DNA of 54,717 nucleotides from Bacillota bacterium (GTDB taxonomy: Bacteria > Bacillota > UBA994 > UBA5500). The DNA lies in assembly GCA_012735505.1 (NCBI GenBank), contig JAAYHE010000031.1, positions 1 to 54,717 of the forward strand, given 5' to 3'. Made by a program: the position numbers and the translations under genes. Of the stretch, positions 38,128-47,092 are shown piece by piece. Position 1 is the stretch's first letter. Each line of letters starts with the position of its first letter. The notes beneath the pieces were generated by a model. The model was not told the origin of the DNA. It searched no databases and saw only the letters and a program-made list of their open reading frames with translations.

Positions 38128-38155
38128 AGGGCTATTCTAGAGCAAGAATAGCCCT
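38128..38155 (-). other. Intercistronic hairpin between atpE and atpF
   Basis: AGGGCTATTC-(8)-GAATAGCCCT, 10 perfect pairs, 13 bp after the atpE stop and no T run. Such a structure between the c-subunit gene and the rest can raise atpE mRNA stability, matching the high c copy number; this role is inference. Confidence 0.6.
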
Positions 38156-38168
38156 GATAAAAATACGG

Positions 38169-38444
<276 letters not shown>

Positions 38445-38482
38445 CTACCCGCAACGCTTCGCGTTTGCTAACAGGTTATATT

Positions 38483-39148
38483 CTAATCCATTGCCATGGC
38501 TATAAAAACCATAGTCAACATGGTAAAAACCAACGTTTGTATTGCTCCGGAAAACAGATCGAAATAGATGTGTATGGGAATCGGGATAAGGAATGGGGCT
38601 GCGTTGTAAATTAACGCGCCGATGACTACGCCGCTTAACACGTTACCGAACAAACGCACACCTAGTGAAACTGGCTTAGCCAATTCACCAACTATGTTAA
38701 GGGGCGCAAGTAGGAAGATCGGGCTGAAAAACCCCTTTATATAGCCCCACAAACCGTGGGACTTGATGGCATAACCATTGATTAGCAGAAAGGAGAAAAT
38801 TCCTAGCCCTAACGTCATGTTAATGTCTGCTGTCGGCGGATCTAGTATCCCGAAAGACCATAAGCCGGCCGTGTTAGCTAAAAAAAGCAATACTATCAGC
38901 GTAGCAATGAGGGGAGTAAAGAAGCGCCGGGATTCACCCATAACAAAAGACACAGCAGAATCAATAGCTTCTACGAAGGCCTCCACTGCGTTTTGCCGCC
39001 CTGTGGGAAGCCATTTGAAATTCCGGGACAAAATAATACCAGCAACTATCATGATTCCGCCAATTACCCACAGTGCTACTATAGTCTCGTCAACAGCAAA
39101 CGGCCCCAACTGAAAATAGATTTTAGGGGTTTCCATAATACTATCCAT
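38483..39148 (-). CDS. atpB: ATP synthase Fo subunit a
   Basis: 221 aa, about five to six membrane helices. The essential arginine lies in KPVSLGVRLFGNVLSG, with IQTLVFTMLTMVFI at the C-terminus. Forms the ion path with the c-ring. The ATG at 39148 has GGGAG and overlaps the atpI gene by 8 bp. Confidence 0.95.
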   Translation of the reverse strand: MDSIMETPKIYFQLGPFAVDETIVALWVIGGIMIVAGIILSRNFKWLPTGRQNAVEAFVEAIDSAVSFVMGESRRFFTPLIATLIVLLFLANTAGLWSFGILDPPTADINMTLGLGIFSFLLINGYAIKSHGLWGYIKGFFSPIFLLAPLNIVGELAKPVSLGVRLFGNVLSGVVIGALIYNAAPFLIPIPIHIYFDLFSGAIQTLVFTMLTMVFIAMAMD

Positions 39149-39584
39149 ATTTTTCTCCCTCCCTTCGTCGTCGCTCCTGCATTAGCTGTCGCAAATGGGC
39201 TGCTCCACCATCGCGCAAAACCTGTCGTACCGCACATGCGAGGATGAAAATCTTTACCAAAAACAACCCTAAAATGGTGGCAGCAAAGTTAACTTCTGGA
39301 GTGAAGTAGACGGTTGCCAAAACTGCTGCCACTATCAAGTAGCGCCCTACATACCCCAGACTGGCGCGGGCCTGCCCAGTTTCCCTGGCCTGTTGCACCA
39401 GTCGTGTGACACATTTGGCGATGTGCCCAAATTGCCAAAGTGAAAGCACTGCCCCTATGGCCACACCGAAAGCACTGGCTAGATCTCCAGCTAACAGGGC
39501 TAGGGCGATCATAACGCTAGCAATTCTAATTACACCTAAACGCACGTCTCTAAGTAGCACAGGCACGCTAGTCCACCTATCCAT
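39141..39584 (-). CDS. atpI: ATP synthase subunit I
   Basis: About 147 aa with four hydrophobic helices (VIRIASVMIALALLAGDLASAFGVAIGAVLSLWQF, YLIVAAVLATVYFT, AATILGLFLVKIFILAC) and a basic tail, matching AtpI, which helps assemble the c-ring. The ATG at 39584 has GGAGG 8 bases upstream within the end of atpZ; a start at 39599 is the alternative. Confidence 0.85.
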   Translation of the reverse strand: MDRWTSVPVLLRDVRLGVIRIASVMIALALLAGDLASAFGVAIGAVLSLWQFGHIAKCVTRLVQQARETGQARASLGYVGRYLIVAAVLATVYFTPEVNFAATILGLFLVKIFILACAVRQVLRDGGAAHLRQLMQERRRREGEKYG

Positions 39585-39804
39585 CCTCAAAACCTCCATC
39601 TACTAAGGCTCGCCTCAGCAATTGGTAAGCGATGCTCAGGCCACTGATAAGACCAAGCACTAGCCCGATAAGAGAGAAAAACATATTCCTACCAAAACGT
39701 GCATCTAGCCATAGACCAATCCACCAACCCAGACCTGCGTTCACTGCGGTTGATAATCCTAACTGAGTTACCAAACTTAAGGCATATATGATTCGGCGCC
39801 ACAT
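39577..39804 (-). CDS. atpZ: AtpZ/AtpI family protein
   Basis: 75 aa, two membrane helices (LVTQLGLSTAVNAGLGWWIGLWLDARFG and FSLIGLVLGLISGLSIAYQLL), the AtpZ pattern known from Na+ and Mg2+/Ca2+-linked ATP synthase operons. First gene of the operon. The ATG at 39804 follows GGGTGATCTG; the frame extends to 39882 but through the promoter. Confidence 0.8.
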   Translation of the reverse strand: MWRRIIYALSLVTQLGLSTAVNAGLGWWIGLWLDARFGRNMFFSLIGLVLGLISGLSIAYQLLRRALVDGGFEDG

Positions 39805-39866
39805 CAGATCACCCTGCTTATTATTACCACCTAAGTGCGAAATAGCATAAAAAGTCTGCGCCCCTA

Positions 39867-39901
39867 TGTATACTGTATACAATGCCTCTTTCCCGCCTCA
39901 A
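39867..39901 (-). promoter_or_regulatory. Candidate atp operon promoter with 15-bp palindrome
   Basis: TGTATAC-A-GTATACA (minus strand; plus 39867-39881) is a perfect 7-1-7 inverted repeat about 65 bp ahead of atpZ. With TTGAGG at plus 39896-39901 and a 16-bp spacer, TATACA can serve as -10. The palindrome may be an operator. Bases 39902-40033 hold nothing I recognise. Confidence 0.45.
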
Positions 39902-40033
39902 GCTTTATTCCATCTCAAACTGCAACTTCCTGCATTGTGAAAAAGTTAACGGCGAGTGACGGCACTTTACACAGGCTCCGCGGCCCCCTTACCCTAGCAA
40001 GGTTTTCCCCATAGCATCTGCTTGTAAGCAACA

Positions 40034-41182
40034 CTAGAGATAGTCTGCGGGGCGCGCATCACGCAAACCAAAATAATATTCGATAGCCTGTACTATCCGC
40101 TCGGAGGCAAAGCCGTCCCCATACGGATTCTTAGCTTGGGCCATCTGCTGATAAGCCGTCTGATCAGTAAGTAAGTTTAAGGTCTCATTATAGATATTCT
40201 CTTCTTCTACGCCTACTAAGCGTACCGTGCCTGCGGCAACTGCCTCGGGCCGTTCGGTAACTGTGCGCACCACTAATACTGGCTTACCTAAGGAAGGTGC
40301 CTCTTCTTGAACCCCGCCCGAATCAGACAGCACCAAATAGGACCGCGCCACCAGATTATGATAATCGGTAGCTATTAATGGATCTACCAAGAGAACGCGC
40401 TCGAGTCCTCCCAGAATTGCATAGACCGTTTCCCTCACTACCGGGTTGAGATGCACGGCAAAGACAACCTGGGTATCAGGCACGTCCTGCAACAGGCGCT
40501 TGATAGCACGACAAGCAGCTGCAATCGGTTCTCCCCAGTTTTCGCGTCTATGTAAAGTAACCACGATGGTGCGCAAGGCAGGGTCTAGCTGGCGCAGCTC
40601 GGGACAAACAAAGCTATAGTCGTCCTTGACTGTCGTGCGCAAGGCATCTATAACCGTATTGCCGGTGACATAAATAATGTCAGGAGAAACGCCTTCAGCT
40701 ATTAGATGATCACGAGCCACGCTGGTGGGTGCAAAGTGTAAATCGGCCAGCACCCCTGTCAGGCGCCGGTTGATTTCTTCTGGATAAGGCAAGTATTTGT
40801 CAAAGGTACGCAAGCCCGCCTCAACGTGGCCGATAGGCGTTTTTTGATAAAAGGCTGCAAGAGCACCTGCAAATGTAGTGAGAGTATCGCCATGGACTAG
40901 TACTAAGTCAGGACGCTCCTCGGCAAACACTGTCTCTAACCCTGCTAAGGCCCGACGCAAAGTGCCATTGAGGCTTTGACGTTGACGCATAATGTCTAAG
41001 TCATGGTCGGGAGTGATAGCAAACAAGTCTAATACCTGATCCAGCATCTCACGGTGCTGCGCAGTCACACAGGTGACAGTGCGCAAATGCTGGCTGGCTT
41101 GCAGCGCCTTGACCAAAGGGGCCATCTTGATAGCCTCTGGTCTTGTCCCAAAGATAGTCATCACTTTAGGGGGCAAATTCAT
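40034..41182 (-). CDS. wecB: Non-hydrolysing UDP-GlcNAc 2-epimerase
   Basis: 382 aa: VMTIFGTRPEAIKMAPLVKAL, VHGDTLTTFAGALAAFYQ, HVEAGLRTFDKYLPYPEEINR, LTLHRRENWG-type VVTLHRRENWG, and LVLSDSGGVQEEAPSLGKPVLVVR. Converts UDP-GlcNAc to UDP-ManNAc for cell-surface polymers. The ATG at 41182 behind GGGAG fits the family; the frame to 41242 overlaps comEB. Confidence 0.93.
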   Translation of the reverse strand: MNLPPKVMTIFGTRPEAIKMAPLVKALQASQHLRTVTCVTAQHREMLDQVLDLFAITPDHDLDIMRQRQSLNGTLRRALAGLETVFAEERPDLVLVHGDTLTTFAGALAAFYQKTPIGHVEAGLRTFDKYLPYPEEINRRLTGVLADLHFAPTSVARDHLIAEGVSPDIIYVTGNTVIDALRTTVKDDYSFVCPELRQLDPALRTIVVTLHRRENWGEPIAAACRAIKRLLQDVPDTQVVFAVHLNPVVRETVYAILGGLERVLLVDPLIATDYHNLVARSYLVLSDSGGVQEEAPSLGKPVLVVRTVTERPEAVAAGTVRLVGVEEENIYNETLNLLTDQTAYQQMAQAKNPYGDGFASERIVQAIEYYFGLRDARPADYL

Positions 41183-41238
41183 ATTCTCCCTTCTTGTCGT
41201 CTCCTGCCCCTCATTATGACAAAAGGGGCAAACGATCG

Positions 41239-41697
41239 TCAAATCTCTGTAGTTTCTGGTATATGCCTTACCAGCTCGATGCCTGCTTCCTGCAATAAAG
41301 CATGGGATAAGGCATCGGGATAATCGGCTGAATAAACTATTCGCTGTATGCGGCTGTTAATCAGCATCTTAGCACAGAGGGAGCAGGGGAACAAATTGAC
41401 GTACAGGGTAGCGCCTTTAATAGATACCCCAGAGACGGCCGCCTGAATAATGGCGTTTTGTTCCGCATGCAGGGCACGGCACAGTTCATGCCTCTCTCCG
41501 GAAGCTATCCCCTGCTGCTCCCGCAAACAACCTACTTCAGAACAGTGGGCTAACCCGCGGGGGGCCCCGTTATAGCCGGTAGCGACAATGTGCCGGTCCT
41601 TAACGAGAATGGCACCTACCTGGCGCCGCAAGCAGGTGGAACGTGAAGCCACGACCCGAGTAATTTGCATAAAGTATTCATCCCAACTAACGCGCAT
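41239..41697 (-). CDS. comEB: dCMP deaminase (ComEB)
   Basis: 152 aa cytidine-deaminase fold: zinc-site LHAEQNAII (HAE) and [10 protein letters not shown] (PCxxC). The nucleotide clamp [12 protein letters not shown] is present. Converts dCMP to dUMP for thymidylate synthesis. ATG at 41697 with GTAGGTGG, 9 bp after upp. Confidence 0.93.
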   Translation of the reverse strand: MRVSWDEYFMQITRVVASRSTCLRRQVGAILVKDRHIVATGYNGAPRGLAHCSEVGCLREQQGIASGERHELCRALHAEQNAIIQAAVSGVSIKGATLYVNLFPCSLCAKMLINSRIQRIVYSADYPDALSHALLQEAGIELVRHIPETTEI

Positions 41698-41705
41698 CTT
41701 GCCAC

Positions 41706-42335
41706 CTACTTCGTTCCAAATAGCCGATCGCCGGCGTCACCGAGACCGGGCACGATATAGGCTTGTTCGTTGAGACATTCATCTACCGCTGCAGTATAAA
41801 TATCCACATCGGGATGGGCAGCTGTCAACTTGGCTACACCTTCTGGGGCCGCAATCAGGCACACAAACTGGATGTTGGTGGCCCCTTCCCGTTTCAAATA
41901 GTCGATAGCTGCTACAGCCGAACCGCCAGTCGCCAGCATGGGGTCCACTACGATGAGATCCCTTTCGGCAATGTCAGTTGGTAGTTTAGCATAATATTCA
42001 ACGGGCTGCAGGGTTTCCGGATCCCGATAAAGGCCGATATGACCCACTTTAGCTGCCGGTATGAGAGCTAGCATGCCGTTCACCATACCCAAGCCGGCGC
42101 GCAAAATAGGGATAATGCCTAGTTTTTTTCCGGCGATGACCCGCGCCCGCGTAGTAGTCACCGGCGTTTCTATTATTTGCTCCTCTAGAGGCAAACTGCG
42201 GGTGACCTCGTAGGCCATCAACATCGCCAGTTCCTCTACCAGTTCCCGAAATTCCTTAGAACCTGTTCGCTTATCCCGGACAAAGGTTAATTTATGCTGG
42301 ATGAGAGGGTGGTCCAAAATATGCACCTTGGCCAC
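41706..42335 (-). CDS. upp: Uracil phosphoribosyltransferase
   Basis: 209 aa: [18 protein letters not shown], the PRPP loop [16 protein letters not shown] and the C-terminal [16 protein letters not shown]. Salvages uracil to UMP. The start is a GTG at 42335 with GGGGGCGG upstream. Confidence 0.96.
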   Translation of the reverse strand: MAKVHILDHPLIQHKLTFVRDKRTGSKEFRELVEELAMLMAYEVTRSLPLEEQIIETPVTTTRARVIAGKKLGIIPILRAGLGMVNGMLALIPAAKVGHIGLYRDPETLQPVEYYAKLPTDIAERDLIVVDPMLATGGSAVAAIDYLKREGATNIQFVCLIAAPEGVAKLTAAHPDVDIYTAAVDECLNEQAYIVPGLGDAGDRLFGTK

Positions 42336-42368
42336 CGCTACCGCCCCCTTAACTGTTATTTTAGCAGG

Positions 42369-42400
42369 AAGCGCATGCTACCCGAGGGCAGCATGCGCTT
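42369..42400 (-). other. Intercistronic hairpin between glyA and upp
   Basis: On the minus strand AAGCGCATGCTGCC-CTCG-GGTAGCATGCGCTT: 14 pairs including one G-U, and a CUCG tetraloop. On the plus strand the G-U becomes an A-C mismatch, so the minus transcript is favoured. No T run; possibly an attenuator or processing site. Confidence 0.55.
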
Positions 42401-42417
42401 GTTTGTCTATAACAAGA

Positions 42418-43650
42418 CTACTTGTATAGTGGGTAGGCCTCGCAAATCTCTGCCACGCCTTTGCGCACCTTGGCCAAGACAACCTTATCGTTCGGATTCT
42501 CTAGGGCATCCGCGATCAGGTTAGCGACAGTGCCCATGGCTTCTTCAGTTAAGCCACGGGAAGTCATGGCTGGAGTACCGATACGTATGCCGCTGGTGAC
42601 AAAGGGGCTCTCGGGATCATAAGGGATCGTATTCTTGTTAACGGTGATCCTGACGCTATCGAGCACCTTTTCTGCATCTTTTCCTGTGAGATTCTTGCTT
42701 CTGAGGTCAACTAGCAAGAGGTGATTGTCGGTGCCGCCAGAGACGAGGTCAAAACCGCGCGCTAACAGCCCCTCGGCCAAGGCTTTAGCATTTTTCACCA
42801 CTTGTTCTTGGTATGTTTTAAATTCATCGCTGAGCGCTTCTTTAAAAGCGACTGCTTTCGCCGCAATAATATGCATTAGTGGACCGCCCTGCATGCCAGG
42901 GAAGACGGACTTATCGATGGCCTTGGCGTATTTTTTCTGGCAGAGAATCATGCCGCCGCGAGGGCCACGCAGAGTTTTATGTGTTGTCGTGGTCACAAAA
43001 TGGGCATGGGGTACTGGATTCGGGTGTAAGCCTGTAGCTACCAAACCAGCTATGTGCGCCATATCTACCATCAGGAGGGCACCAACCGAATCGGCAATCT
43101 CCCTGAATTTAGCGAAATCTATGGTGCGAGGATAGGCACTGGCGCCGGCTACAATCAGCTTGGGCGTATGTTCTTCTGCTAAACGCTGGACTTCGTCGTA
43201 GTCAATCAGACCTGTTTCCTTGTCGACGCCATAAGGGACGATGTTGTAGAGGATGCCCGAGAAGTTGACCGGGCTACCATGGGTTAAATGGCCACCCATG
43301 GACAAATTCATGCCTAGAATAGTGTCGCCTGGGTTGAGGACTGTGAAATAGACAGCCATGTTAGCCATAGCACCAGCATGGGGCTGCACGTTAGCATGAT
43401 CTGCACCGAATAGCTTACAGGCTCGTTCGCGAGCTAGATTCTCGGCAATGTCAACAACCTCGCAACCGCCGTAGTAGCGCCGCCCTGGGTAACCCTCTGC
43501 GTACTTGTTGGTCAGCACAGAGCCAGCTGCCTCTAATACAGCCTTGCTAACAAAGTTTTCTGAAGCGATAAGCTCTAAGTTGTTTTGCTGGCGAGTTAAT
43601 TCTTGGTCGATAACAGCCTGAATTTCTGGATCAACCAATCTCAAAGACAT
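42418..43650 (-). CDS. glyA: Serine hydroxymethyltransferase
   Basis: 410 aa: [28 protein letters not shown], the PLP-lysine segment [16 protein letters not shown], and [18 protein letters not shown]. Interconverts serine and glycine with tetrahydrofolate. ATG at 43650 with AAGGAG, overlapping the ywlG end by 10 bp. Confidence 0.97.
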   Translation of the reverse strand: MSLRLVDPEIQAVIDQELTRQQNNLELIASENFVSKAVLEAAGSVLTNKYAEGYPGRRYYGGCEVVDIAENLARERACKLFGADHANVQPHAGAMANMAVYFTVLNPGDTILGMNLSMGGHLTHGSPVNFSGILYNIVPYGVDKETGLIDYDEVQRLAEEHTPKLIVAGASAYPRTIDFAKFREIADSVGALLMVDMAHIAGLVATGLHPNPVPHAHFVTTTTHKTLRGPRGGMILCQKKYAKAIDKSVFPGMQGGPLMHIIAAKAVAFKEALSDEFKTYQEQVVKNAKALAEGLLARGFDLVSGGTDNHLLLVDLRSKNLTGKDAEKVLDSVRITVNKNTIPYDPESPFVTSGIRIGTPAMTSRGLTEEAMGTVANLIADALENPNDKVVLAKVRKGVAEICEAYPLYK

Positions 43651-44213
43651 GTTTTCAACACTCCTTCTGCTTGCTTATACACAGCACGTTCGCCACCAAT
43701 CAGTTTCGGACGGGTGCGAGCGGCAGTTACGTGAGCCTTACCTAGCTGATTCATGCTCAAGCGCAAGGGGACAACGACAGGCCGCAGATGCATGCCAATT
43801 AGGGTATCTCCTATGTCGATAGCGGCATGCCCCTGCACAGCTTCAACTAATACAGCATCTTCCATATTAGCATAAGCTACTGCTGCCATAGACCCGCCAG
43901 CCTGTGGCTGGGGAATTGCGCTCACTTCAGTCAGCTGGTAGCGCTCTAAGCATGAACGCGAGACGACGAGAGCGCGATTAAGATGTTCGCAACATTGTAC
44001 GGCTAAATAGATATTAGCTTGCTCAGCTAGTTGCTTTAGCGGCGGAAAAATGGCTCTAGCCACTTCGACATTGGAGTTAGCACCTATATGGTGCCCCAAA
44101 ATTTCACTCGTGCTACAGCCAATTACTAAAATTTGTCCGGCCTTGAGGCCTGACCTGGAGAAAAACTCATTTAAGAGAGCGGCCATTTCCTCACGCAAGT
44201 GATTCATATTCAT
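43641..44213 (-). CDS. ywlG: YwlG/TIGR01440 (UPF0340) family protein
   Basis: 190 aa: [24 protein letters not shown] near the N-terminus, then [13 protein letters not shown], and [19 protein letters not shown] at the C-terminus. Function unknown; conserved between rpiB and glyA across Bacillota. The ATG at 44213 overlaps the rpiB stop (ATGA). Confidence 0.9.
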   Translation of the reverse strand: MNMNHLREEMAALLNEFFSRSGLKAGQILVIGCSTSEILGHHIGANSNVEVARAIFPPLKQLAEQANIYLAVQCCEHLNRALVVSRSCLERYQLTEVSAIPQPQAGGSMAAVAYANMEDAVLVEAVQGHAAIDIGDTLIGMHLRPVVVPLRLSMNQLGKAHVTAARTRPKLIGGERAVYKQAEGVLKTCL

Positions 44214-44662
44214 TGCCCCAAAACCCTCTGTTCTATAGCACTGATCTTGTCGACACGACGCTGGTGGCGACCACCAGCAAATTCCGTATGCAGCCACACC
44301 CTGACAATTTCCTCTGCCAGTCCGCTGCCTATGACCCGCGCACCGAGACAAAGCACATTGCTATCGTTATGCTCCCGCGTCGCTCGGGCTGAAAACAGGT
44401 CGTGACAGAGAGCAGCCCGGATACCAGGATATTTGTTAGCCGCTATAGACATACCAATGCCTGTCCCACAAACTAGTATAGCCCGATCGCATTCTTGCTC
44501 CTCTAAGGCTCCTACTGCCCCGCTAGCATAATCTACGTAGTCGACCGACTCCAAGGAATGACAGCCGGCGTCATAAGTCTCGATACCCCAGTCGGCCAAC
44601 CACTCTTTGATTTGCTCCTTTAAGGCATAGCCGGCGTGATCGCTAGCCAAAGCAACTTTCAT
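44210..44662 (-). CDS. rpiB: Ribose-5-phosphate isomerase B
   Basis: 150 aa: ALASDHAGYALKEQIKEWL, VCGTGIGMSIAANKYPGIRAALCHD with the active Cys, and REHNDSNVLCLGARV. Interconverts ribose and ribulose 5-phosphates. The ATG at 44662 is 9 bases after GGGAG; the ATG at 44671 is too close to that site. Confidence 0.94.
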   Translation of the reverse strand: MKVALASDHAGYALKEQIKEWLADWGIETYDAGCHSLESVDYVDYASGAVGALEEQECDRAILVCGTGIGMSIAANKYPGIRAALCHDLFSARATREHNDSNVLCLGARVIGSGLAEEIVRVWLHTEFAGGRHQRRVDKISAIEQRVLGQ

Positions 44663-44722
44663 CTTCTTCATCTCCCGCGTTAATTCTACTGACTCGTATC
44701 TCAGCCAACGGTAGCGTTAGGG

Positions 44723-44761
44723 TTGTGAAACTGCGAGGCTAATTGCCTCGCAGTTTCACAA
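44723..44761. other. Perfect 17-bp hairpin upstream of rpiB
   Basis: TTGTGAAACTGCGAGGC, loop TAATT, GCCTCGCAGTTTCACAA. All 17 pairs are Watson-Crick, in the 160-bp gap between the broken chemoreceptor gene and rpiB. No T run on either strand, so a large operator, attenuator or transcript end is possible. Confidence 0.7.
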
Positions 44762-44819
44762 CACCTTGTTTATTATATAGTACCGTTTCGTCATTATACA
44801 AGCGCACCCGACATCTAGA

Positions 44820-45908
44820 TTAGGAAGCGCTAATATCTCCTCCGAGCACGCCAATAACGTCTCCCGCATTGCCCCTAATGGGGAAGGCCAAAGTCACACA
44901 GGGCTGGTCATTCAAGGTAGAAATATAGGGATCGGTGACAACTTCACGCCCTTGCATAGCTTCTTGGAACCAAGGACGCTCTAAGCGCTCAGCTACTCCG
45001 CGTACCGATTGTCTGATGTCATAAGCTATGCTAGCAATTTGTTCAGCCGAGCGAGACGATTCCTCCGATAGCTGGCGCACTTCCTCTGCTACCACGGCAA
45101 AACCACGCCCGTGTTCGCCTGCCCGGGCAGCCTCAATGGAAGCATTAAGGGCCAATAAGTTGGTTTGCTCAGCTATATCACTGACTGCATTGACGATCCC
45201 TTAGATGGCTTGTGCCTGGTCTGCCAAATGGCGAGCAGCCTCGGCAGCGATGAGGTTTTCGTCAGCGAGTTGTTTCATCAGGTCGATCAGATCATGTAGG
45301 ACCTGCCCCATAGTTTCTGCCTGCTCCGCCATCAGCTTAGAGGCCGACAGGGATGCACCCGATTCTTCCGCAATGGCTTGCGCTTGTGACAAAACATTTT
45401 GCATACTCACCAGGCCCTGTTCGGCAGCAACCGATTGTTCTTCTGCTCCGCCTGCTATTTGGCTGACGGTAGCAGCAATCTCCCGCGCTGCTGCAGCCGA
45501 TTCTGCGGCTGCCCTGTTCAAAGCAGTCGCCGCTCCACTCGTTTGCTGCGAAACCGACCCCATCTCCTTGATCATATCTCGCAAGCTAGCAAATAGGTCG
45601 TTGATTAAGCCACCAAGTTCCTGCAACTCATTGTTGGCCTTAATATCTATAGACTGGGCCAAGTCGCCTTGGGCGCCTAAGCGTAGAACCCTGGCCATCT
45701 TCTCTATCGGCCCCAACAACTGAGACGACAGCCGGCGTGTAACAAAGACAAGCAAAATGCAACTAGGAATTGTGGTCATCCAAAATAGGTGCAAAATAGA
45801 TTTGGCGTCGAAATAGCGCATCAGGAAAAAGGTATAAGATGCAAAGGGCACAAGCCCCGCTAAGAGGACCATTCCTAGCACCTGCGTTCGTAAATTTTTG
45901 CGTCGCAC
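44820..45908 (-). pseudogene. Broken methyl-accepting chemotaxis gene (in-frame TAA, C-terminal fusion)
   Basis: GTG start at 45908 behind GGGAGGG. Two membrane helices (about 9-29 and 38-57), a HAMP-like region, and the MCP signalling helix run to codon 235. TAA follows (45201-45203). The same frame then continues through the hairpin tip [25 protein letters not shown] to about residue 305. The returning helix is then replaced by [21 protein letters not shown]...VLGGDIS, which looks like the end of a Cache sensor domain. Both the stop and the out-of-place Cache piece point to decay by substitution plus deletion or recombination. Confidence 0.85.
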
Positions 45909-46064
45909 CTACATCGCCCTCCCGATATTTTGCTAGTAACTTTCCTTCCTATAGTTCGCCATTTTTCGCCGTCTTCCTGCCTGTTTTATCATTTGCGCCA
46001 AATGTGAGACATTAAAATAATGCAATAAACTACAAAAAAAAGCCGGTCGGCCGCGGACATGCGT

Positions 46065-46280
46065 GCGCGCTATGGTTGATACACAACGGCGTTGCGGTCA
46101 TCCTGCGCGCTGGTAGCCAACGACTGTAGGTAAGAGCTCCGTCGCCAAGGGGAGCGGCCAGAAGTCTGAGAAGCCGCAACCTACTGCTGGCTGCTCCTTT
46201 ATCCTTGGCTCCTTCGCTCTTGGGATTTATGGCTCCCAGGCACTTTACGGATGACGCGCAACGCCCTGTTTAGCCAGGCC
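46065..46280 (-). repeat. Dispersed repeat, module B long copy (46.1 kb)
   Basis: Read on the minus strand it matches 50645-50850 block for block: GCGTCATC, GGGAGCCATAAATC, GCAGCCAGCA, GACTTCTGGCCGCTCC, AGCTCTTACCTACAG, GGCTACCAGCGCGC, CCGCAACGCC. About 200 bp of similarity with small differences. Bases 45909-46064 upstream and 46281-46363 downstream hold no gene; the latter has a faint module A trace (GGTTCATTTTTC). Confidence 0.75.
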
Positions 46281-46363
46281 TGGAGCACAATTTACAACCG
46301 ACTGACTAGCATGACCCGACCTTCCCGCACCAAAGAAGGACTTTAGTTCCACCGCATGGCGGT

Positions 46364-47062
46364 TCATTTTTCACTTCCAGTTCTTACCTGCTCGATTAAA
46401 CGCATTAATACCGACTTGAGCTCGTCACGAGTTTGACGATAAACCGCTAAAGGCTGGCCAAAGGGGTCGAGAACATCAATGGCGTTGGCAGAACGCTCGA
46501 GGCGGTCTATTTCTTCTCGCTCAACCCGGGTTCGCTCCCACAGCTCAGCTTGCCGTTCTGCTAGCAACTGCTCTACATCGGCCAATTCCTGCAGCAGCAT
46601 CGCCCGCCGTGCCCTTAACTCACTGATATTGGGATGTACCTCTGCCGCGAAGGCTTCCCTCTTTGCGGCCATTGCCTGATGCAATTCGAACAGCTTTTGT
46701 TCTCGGGCCTCGTTATCTGCCTCGCTGATCAGGAACTCTTTTAGAACATATACCTTGGCCTCGGCCTCAGGAAAAGAGCGAAGCACGGCTTCCTTATGAC
46801 GACGAGTCATAGTCAGAATTAGATCAGCCCAAGCTACAAGGTCAGCATTAATGTTCTGTGCCCGGTGGTGCGATAGATCGATGTCCAACTCTTGCAGGGC
46901 CTTTTCGGCATGAACAGCCGCTTTCGCACCAGGATCTGCAGCCAAACCTGCCGATCTTACTTCTAGCTGTGTTAGGCCTTGTTCTTTAGCTAAGTGTTCT
47001 AAAAGAGCCTGCGCCATGCTGCTACGGCAGGTATTGCCAGTGCAGACAAAGAGTATCTTCAA
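46364..47062 (-). CDS. ywlE: Low-molecular-weight protein phosphatase with coiled-coil insert
   Basis: 232 aa, about 80 longer than YwlE-type phosphatases. Residues 1-110 give the P-loop VCTGNTCRSSMA and the usual fold; residues 198-228 give the general-acid loop VLDPFGQPLAVYRQTRDEL. Between them (about 112-196) lies an extra, highly charged coiled coil with Glu/Arg/Leu repeats. YwlE removes phosphate from protein arginine or tyrosine. The insert sits just before the catalytic D199, so it could gate the site. The start is a TTG at 47062 with AAGGAGG. Confidence 0.88.
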   Translation of the reverse strand: MKILFVCTGNTCRSSMAQALLEHLAKEQGLTQLEVRSAGLAADPGAKAAVHAEKALQELDIDLSHHRAQNINADLVAWADLILTMTRRHKEAVLRSFPEAEAKVYVLKEFLISEADNEAREQKLFELHQAMAAKREAFAAEVHPNISELRARRAMLLQELADVEQLLAERQAELWERTRVEREEIDRLERSANAIDVLDPFGQPLAVYRQTRDELKSVLMRLIEQVRTGSEK

Positions 47063-47092
47063 GCCGACACCTCCTTGGAAATCTCGGCCAGG

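Noticed and set aside
45930-46010. Sigma-D promoter for the broken chemoreceptor gene
   Set aside because: TAAA-N15-GC is present but only half of the -10 consensus matches.
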